Assembly (NCBI RefSeq): GCF_002245215.1
Contig: NZ_NPMR01000001.1
Location: 1,302,001 to 1,366,000 of the forward strand
Direction of reading: 5' to 3'
DNA length: 64,000 bases
Origin: Microbacterium sp. Yaish 1
Lineage (GTDB): Bacteria; Actinomycetota; Actinomycetes; Actinomycetales; Microbacteriaceae
Shown: piece by piece, positions 59,666 to 64,000 of the stretch
Position numbering within the stretch: the stretch's first letter is position 1
Layout: each line of letters starts with the position of its first letter
Translations under genes and position numbers: made by a program
The notes under the pieces: generated by a model
Seen by the model: the letters and a program-made list of their open reading frames with translations, nothing else
The model's database searches: none
Told to the model about the DNA's origin: nothing

Positions 59666-61036
59666 TCAGTCCATCCCCACGGCCATGTCGGTGAAGCGCG
59701 AGAAGTGGCCCTGGAACGCCACCGTCACGGTGTCGGTCGGACCGTTACGGTGCTTCGCGACGATCAGATCGGCCTCGCCGGCGCGAGGGCTGTCCTTCTC
59801 GTAAGCCGCCTCTCGGTGCAGCAGGATGACGATGTCGGCGTCCTGCTCGATCGAGCCCGACTCACGCAGGTCGCTGATCGCCGGCTTCTTGTCGGCACGC
59901 TGCTCGGCACCACGGTTCAGCTGCGACAGCGCGATGACGGGAACCTGCAGCTCCTTCGCGAGCAGCTTGAGCGCACGCGAGAACTCCGAGACCTCTTGCT
60001 GACGCGACTCGACGCGCTTACCGCTCGTCATCAGCTGCAGGTAGTCGATCACGACCATCTTGAGGCCCACGCGCTGCTTGAGGCGGCGGCACTTCGCGCG
60101 GATCTCGACGAGCGTCATATTGGGGCTGTCGTCGATGTAGAGCGGAGCGTCGTTGATGCGGCCACGCGTCGCGGCGACGGTGGTCCAGTCGCGCGAGTCG
60201 AGGGTTCCCTTTCGCATCGACTGCAGCGGCACGGCACCTTCGGCACTCATGAGGCGCATCGCGATCTCGCTGCGCCCCATCTCGAGCGAGAAGAAGATGG
60301 TCGGTGCGTTGTTCTTGATCGCTGCAGCGCGGGCGAAGTCGAGCGCGAGCGTCGACTTACCCATGGCGGGTCGTGCCGCGACGACGATCATCTGACCGGG
60401 GTGCAGGCCGTTGGTCAGCTGGTCGAGCCCGGAGAAGCCGGTCGGGATGCCGGTCATCTGGCCGTCGCGTCCACGCGCGGCCTCGATGTCGTCGATGGCG
60501 GCGGTGACGGCGACCTCGAGGGGAACGTAGTCCTCGGCCTTCTCGGCACCGGTGACCGAGTAGATCTCGGCCTGGGCGTTGTTGACGAGATCGACCGCGT
60601 CACCCTGGCCGTTGTAGCCCATCTGGACGATGCGGGTTCCGGCCTCGACGAGGCGGCGCAGCAGGGCGCGCTCGTTGACGATCGTCGCGTAGTAGCCGGC
60701 GTTCGCGGCGGTCGGGACGATGGAGGTCAGCGTGTGCAGATAGTCGGCGCCGCCGGCACGCTGCAGCTCGCCGTTCTTGATGAGCTCGTCGGTGACGGCC
60801 ACGACATCGGTCGGCTCGCCGTGCGAGTACAGCGAGAGCAGCGCCTCGTAGATGAGCTCGTGCTTGGGCACGTAGAAGTCGGTGCCCCGGAGCGTCTCGA
60901 TGACGTCGGCGACGGCATCCTTCGACAGCAGCATTCCGCCGAGCGTGCTCTGCTCGGCGAGCATGTCGTGCGGCGGGGTGCGATCGGGTTCGCGCCGTCC
61001 GCCGAGCCTGTCGTCAGAGATGTCCGCGATCGACAT
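59666..61036 (-). CDS. dnaB: Replicative DNA helicase DnaB
   Basis: A 456-residue hexameric helicase. The N-terminal domain (HDMLAEQSTLGGMLLSKDAV) binds primase, and the RecA-like C-terminal domain has Walker A AARPAMGKSTLALDFA, H2 MVVIDYLQLM and SQLNRGAEQRADKKPAISDL. It has no intein at the sites where actinobacterial DnaB often carries one. ATG at 61036 begins MSIADISDDR; GTG at 61042 is an alternative. The upstream region has several DnaA-box-like sequences. Confidence 0.95.
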   Translation of the reverse strand: MSIADISDDRLGGRREPDRTPPHDMLAEQSTLGGMLLSKDAVADVIETLRGTDFYVPKHELIYEALLSLYSHGEPTDVVAVTDELIKNGELQRAGGADYLHTLTSIVPTAANAGYYATIVNERALLRRLVEAGTRIVQMGYNGQGDAVDLVNNAQAEIYSVTGAEKAEDYVPLEVAVTAAIDDIEAARGRDGQMTGIPTGFSGLDQLTNGLHPGQMIVVAARPAMGKSTLALDFARAAAIKNNAPTIFFSLEMGRSEIAMRLMSAEGAVPLQSMRKGTLDSRDWTTVAATRGRINDAPLYIDDSPNMTLVEIRAKCRRLKQRVGLKMVVIDYLQLMTSGKRVESRQQEVSEFSRALKLLAKELQVPVIALSQLNRGAEQRADKKPAISDLRESGSIEQDADIVILLHREAAYEKDSPRAGEADLIVAKHRNGPTDTVTVAFQGHFSRFTDMAVGMD

Positions 61037-61112
61037 CCGCACCCCCGCATCCTGGCCTGTGACCCAGCCGGAGTACACGGTATGGAGGGCGTCCGACACC
61101 CGCAAACCCGCC

Positions 61113-61254
61113 TGTGGATAACTCTGTGGAGAGGATGCGGGAAACGCCGCGACGGTTGTGAAGAAGTCCTGTGGAAAACGCCCGGGGATACGTGGAAACT
61201 CGACGACTAACCGCCGCCTGATCAGGTGTTTTAGTTTCCCCAACCTGTGGATGA
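61113..61254. promoter_or_regulatory. Cluster of DnaA-box-like sequences upstream of dnaB
   Basis: TGTGGATAA at 61113-61121 is a perfect DnaA box (complement TTATCCACA). Near-matches in the same orientation are TGTGGAGAG (61125), TGTGGAAAA (61170), CGTGGAAAC (61191) and TGTGGATGA (61246). Five sites in 142 bases. Confidence 0.5.
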
Positions 61255-61442
61255 AGATTGTGGTTGAAGTCTCACTTGAAGGTTGTTCATCTGGGGACTC
61301 ACTTGTGTAAAACGCCCGCCTTGTCAAGTCGGCTCCGAGCCCCCGGCGCGCCATCCTCAGTGCCTGCTCATGACGAACTCAGGGGAGCCCTAGACAGCCG
61401 TCCGAGACAGGAGTATCTTTCTTCGCCAAGCAGTACCCGACG

Positions 61443-61460
61443 GCACGGGGTCTCCCGTGC
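61443..61460 (+). promoter_or_regulatory. Leader hairpin before the PV-repeat surface gene
   Basis: GCACGGG-GTCT-CCCGTGC, a 7-bp stem with a tetraloop, 39 bases before the ATG at 61500. May stabilise the leader or be part of a riboregulator; no known riboswitch core recognised. Confidence 0.4.
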
Positions 61461-61499
61461 GAACGATGTCGACGCTCTGGGGGGAGGTGATCGCTCGTC

Positions 61500-62606
61500 A
61501 TGGCCCAGCACCGCCGCACGCCTCGCTGGGTGCCGATCTTCGGCACCGGAGTCGGTCTCGCCTTCGCCTGGACGGCGCTCTCCCTCGCGCTCGCGCCCGC
61601 GAGTTACGCCGCCGATGAGGAGTCGGGTCCCCTCCAGGGCATCGTCTCGGCCGTCACCGATCCGGTCGACCGTGCCGTCGAAGACGTCGTCGCTCCGGTG
61701 CTCGACTCCGTGGTCCAGCCCGTGGCCCGCGTCGCAGACCCCGTCGTGCAGGCTGTCGCCCCCGTGGTGCAGTCGGCCCCTCCCGCCGTCGCGCCGGTCG
61801 TCGAACCCGTCGTTCGGGATGTGGTCGAACCGGTCGTGGAGAATGTCGTCGCCCCTGCCGCACAGCCGGTCGCGGCTGTCGTCGAACCGGTCGCAGAGGC
61901 CGCAGCTCCCGTCGTCGCGGCGGTGTCGGATACCGCGGCCCCCGTGACGGATGCTGTCGCGCCCGTGCTCGGCTCGCTGTCGCCCGTGACCGACGGGGTC
62001 GGCGCACCCCTCGCCCCCGTGCTCGGCATGATCGACGGCGCCCTCGCTCCTGTGGTGTCGGGGCTCGTTCCCGTGACCGACGCGCTGACGCCCGTCACCG
62101 ACGCACTATCTCCTGTCATCGTCCCGATCACGGATGCCGTCGTTCCCGGCGGCTCGTTGCCGACGATTCCCCTGCTTCCGGTCGAGACGACCGCCCCCGG
62201 AACCGCCACCGGCTCGCCGCTGGACGCGCTCTCGGCTGCCGTGCTCGACATCCTCGGGACAGCGGCGGTGTCGAGCGCGAGCGATGGCCCGTTCGGCGTG
62301 CTCGGGGCCACGGCGGCGTCGGCACGCGCCCTCGCGCCTGCGGCCGAGTTCTTCGCGGCCGCAGGCGATAGAGCGACCGCCGTGGCGGACCACGTGCTCT
62401 CCCTCGGCGTCCCGGCGGCCGGCGACCTTCCCACCAGCGTTCCCGGTTCTGCCTCGGCAGGCGCCGGCGCTGCCTCGGGCGGCGTCGCCGCGGCCCTGTT
62501 CGCGGTCGCCGGAGCGGCGTTCCTGCTGCCCAGCCGTCGCGGACGCCTCATGAACTCGACGGGCCCCATCTCGCCCGTCTACCCCACCGACGTCTCTCCT
62601 GACTGA
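61500..62606 (+). CDS. Exported protein with long Pro-Val repeats and a C-terminal membrane anchor
   Basis: A 368-residue surface protein. N-terminal signal (WVPIFGTGVGLAFAWTALSL, then LAPASYAADEE with an AYA-A-type cleavage site). Residues about 45-205 are a chain of short motifs such as VVAPVLDSVVQPVAR, APVVEPVVRDVVEP and SPVTDALTPVTDAL, with Pro-Val about every four to five residues. A Ser/Gly/Ala-rich region and a hydrophobic C-terminal helix ending in a basic SRRGRLM follow. It lacks an LPXTG motif. The Shine-Dalgarno GGAGGTGAT is perfect, so it is likely well expressed. Neighbour of the chaplin-like gene; function unknown, perhaps surface or adhesive layer. Confidence 0.75.
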   Translation: MAQHRRTPRWVPIFGTGVGLAFAWTALSLALAPASYAADEESGPLQGIVSAVTDPVDRAVEDVVAPVLDSVVQPVARVADPVVQAVAPVVQSAPPAVAPVVEPVVRDVVEPVVENVVAPAAQPVAAVVEPVAEAAAPVVAAVSDTAAPVTDAVAPVLGSLSPVTDGVGAPLAPVLGMIDGALAPVVSGLVPVTDALTPVTDALSPVIVPITDAVVPGGSLPTIPLLPVETTAPGTATGSPLDALSAAVLDILGTAAVSSASDGPFGVLGATAASARALAPAAEFFAAAGDRATAVADHVLSLGVPAAGDLPTSVPGSASAGAGAASGGVAAALFAVAGAAFLLPSRRGRLMNSTGPISPVYPTDVSPD

Positions 62607-62686
62607 CGAACGGCCGGCCGCGCTCGAGCGGCACGACCATCGGCGCTCAGCGCCATCCATTCGTCATTCTCAAGGAGAGAACACTC

Positions 62687-64000
62687 ATGAACACCATCGT
62701 CTCGCGTGCCATCTGGGGCACGCTCGTCGCCGGGGGGATCACGATCCTCGGCGCCTCGGTCGCCCACGCGGCCGACACCACGGGAGAGGACGGGCTGCTC
62801 TCGGGCACCCAAGGCATCGTCTCCGTCGAGGCTCCGATCACGGTCAGCGGGACATCCGTCGCCGTCGTCGGTGACGCCGACAGCTCGACGTCCGGGTCGA
62901 GCGCCCCCGAGTCTGCACCGGCACCCAGCGGCTCGACGAGCGGCTCGGACGGCGTCGGCTCGGGATCGCAGGCGCTCATCAGCGTGTCCGTGCCCGTAAC
63001 CGTCGAGGGCACCTCGGTCTCCGTCGTGGGCGACAGCACGTCGTCGACGGACAGCGGCAGCGCAACCGCTGAGTCGGCTCCCGCACCGGCCGAGGCCGCT
63101 CCGGCTCCTGCGGCCGAAACGAACGGGTCGGATGGCGTCGCTTCGGGCACGCAGGTCGTCGCTCCGGTGTCGGCGCCCATCGAGGTCAGCGGCACCGCCG
63201 TCTCGGTCGTCGGAGACGCCACCACCGACACCACCACCACCGGCGGCAACGGCGGCGCGACGGGCACCGCGCCCGAGGCGACCACCGACGGCACCGACGG
63301 CATCCTCGGCGGCACCCAGGTGCTCGCCCCGGTCACCGCACCGATCGACCTGAGCGGCACCGCCGTCTCGGTCATCGGCGACGCCACCACCGACACCACC
63401 ACCGGTGGCAACACGGTCGGCACCGGTGGCTCATCGGCTGACGCGTCGACCGGCGGCTCGGACAGCGTCCTCGGCGGCACCCAGGTCGTCGCACCCGTGA
63501 CGGCACCGATCGACCTGACCGGCACCGCCGTCTCGGTCATCGGAGACGCCACCACCGACACCACCACCGGTGGCAGCACGGTCGGCACCGGTGGCTCATC
63601 GGCTGACGCGTCGACCGGCGGCTCGGACAGCGTCCTCGGCGGCACCCAGGTCGTCGCACCCGTGACGGCACCGATCGACCTGACCGGCACCGCCGTCTCG
63701 GTCATCGGAGACGCCACCACCGACACCACCACCGGTGGCAGCACGGTCGGCACCGGTGGCTCATCGGCTGACGCGTCGACCGACGGCACCGACGGCATCC
63801 TCGGCGGCACCCAGGTGCTCGCCCCGGTCACCGCACCGATCGACCTCAGCGGCACCGCCGTCTCGGTCATCGGAGACGCCACCACCGACACCACCACCAC
63901 CGGCGGCAACGGCGGCACCACGGGCACCACGCCCGGCGCGTCGACCAGCGGCTCGGACAGCATCCTCGGCGGCACCCAGGTGCTCGCACCGGTCACCGCA
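62687..64000 (+). CDS. Chaplin-like tandem-repeat surface protein (3' end outside the window)
   Basis: A fragment of 438 codons, still open at the window edge. Signal peptide of about 28 residues ending SVAHA-ADTT. Then at least eight repeats of the type SGTQVVAPVSAPIEVSGTAV followed by SVVGDATT, joined by Thr/Ser/Gly linkers (TTDTTTGG). The unit resembles the chaplin domain (PF03777): GxVSGNxVQVPVxxPVNxCGNxVxVVG. Here the two cysteines are replaced by small residues. Chaplins are amyloid-forming surface proteins of Streptomyces that coat aerial hyphae. A cysteine-free multi-repeat form in a non-filamentous relative is unusual. ATG at 62687 with AAGGAGA before it. The minus-strand open frame here is only a shadow. 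Confidence 0.8.
   Translation, partial: MNTIVSRAIWGTLVAGGITILGASVAHAADTTGEDGLLSGTQGIVSVEAPITVSGTSVAVVGDADSSTSGSSAPESAPAPSGSTSGSDGVGSGSQALISVSVPVTVEGTSVSVVGDSTSSTDSGSATAESAPAPAEAAPAPAAETNGSDGVASGTQVVAPVSAPIEVSGTAVSVVGDATTDTTTTGGNGGATGTAPEATTDGTDGILGGTQVLAPVTAPIDLSGTAVSVIGDATTDTTTGGNTVGTGGSSADASTGGSDSVLGGTQVVAPVTAPIDLTGTAVSVIGDATTDTTTGGSTVGTGGSSADASTGGSDSVLGGTQVVAPVTAPIDLTGTAVSVIGDATTDTTTGGSTVGTGGSSADASTDGTDGILGGTQVLAPVTAPIDLSGTAVSVIGDATTDTTTTGGNGGTTGTTPGASTSGSDSILGGTQVLAPVTA
63121..64000 (+). repeat. 165-bp in-frame tandem repeat encoding the chaplin-like units
   Basis: Equivalent points of consecutive units fall 165 bp apart: 63121, 63286, 63451, 63616, 63781 and 63946. 63431-63595 and 63596-63760 are nearly identical in sequence; the others differ by linkers and a few substitutions. 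The period is 55 codons. Near-identity of neighbours suggests recent duplication or gene conversion. Confidence 0.9.

Larger units (their letters stand above)
61037..61499. other. Intergenic region upstream of dnaB and the PV-repeat gene
   Basis: A 463-base gap. It holds DnaA-box-like motifs (see 61113-61254), the palindrome CCTGATCAGG (61217-61226), AT-richer stretches with runs like GGTGTTTTAGTTTC, and near the right end a hairpin (61443-61460) and a perfect GGAGGTGAT for the 61500 gene. No further gene supported. Confidence 0.5.

Noticed and set aside
61037..61300. The chromosomal origin of replication
   Set aside because: DnaA-box-like sequences are present, but dnaA, dnaN and an AT-rich unwinding region are not in the window.
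62647..63996. A minus-strand frame of 449 codons with repeats of SVVASPMTETAVPLRS
   Set aside because: It is the antisense of the chaplin-like repeats. The plus frame has a Shine-Dalgarno, signal peptide and recognisable domain; the minus frame has none.
63121..64000. A CRISPR-like array
   Set aside because: The repeat unit is 165 bp, coding and in frame, with no short unique spacers or cas genes.

Overview
The window is about 70 % GC, densely packed and intron-free. Its codon use, the frequent GTG starts, the many ATGA/GTGA gene overlaps and the protein set (PurB, DnaB, a DUF222-HNH protein, a chaplin-like surface protein, CrtEb-like prenyltransferase, EI24, DUF3140) point to a chromosome of an actinobacterium in the Microbacteriaceae, most likely Microbacterium. 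That assignment is inference; no rRNA or tRNA gene lies in the window.

Region by region. 1-4104: end of a polyol or sugar catabolic operon (GlpD-like dehydrogenase, FGGY kinase, class II aldolase fused to a short-chain dehydrogenase). 4291-8420: a manganese exporter facing a 2-oxoacid dehydrogenase operon (E1 alpha, E1 beta, E2). 8556-19897: two small ligand-binding-fold genes (SRPBCC, DUF1990), each flanked by copies of a dispersed palindromic repeat. Between them lies a LacI-controlled oligosaccharide locus: GH13 enzyme, Opp/Dpp-type ABC importer and a GH144-like glucanase, with a doubled operator. 19934-30249: housekeeping and small accessory genes (HisC, YvlD, a WXG-like/esterase pair, a phosphatase, PurB, membrane proteins, an oxidoreductase, MerR, GIY-YIG, alpha/beta hydrolase). 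30246-43116: DUF3140, a DUF222-HNH gene under a perfect SOS box, a Tat-exported dioxygenase, several transporters, an ArsR/CDF metal pair, and a GntR regulon with a dicarboxylate symporter, a DUF1275 protein and an acetamidase. 43017-49214: an alpha-glucoside locus (GH13, MalG, MalF, binding protein) divergent from a ROK regulator, with a 16-bp perfect palindrome between them.

49228-56935 is a patchy accessory stretch: DUF2256/DUF3253, a P-loop kinase, peptidase E, an ATP-grasp protein, a photolyase-family remnant, a three-gene isoprenoid/carotenoid-like operon and a decayed MarR gene. 56974-61036: a second APC permease, a TupA-like ATP-grasp protein and the replicative helicase gene dnaB, whose upstream region has several DnaA-box-like sequences. 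61500-64000: two exported surface proteins. One is rich in Pro-Val repeats; the other, cut by the window edge, carries at least eight cysteine-free chaplin-like repeats, most in register on a 165-bp tandem DNA repeat.

Three patterns run through the window. Many monocistronic genes have an Actinobacteria-type -10 box exactly 6 or 7 bases before the start codon and no Shine-Dalgarno, so they are probably read from leaderless mRNAs. Regulator genes sit beside readable palindromic operators (LacI, ROK, GntR, LexA). Four copies of an 74-84-bp double-stem repeat are confined to two places. The repeat family, the WXG-like/esterase pair and the chaplin-like array are the least explained items.
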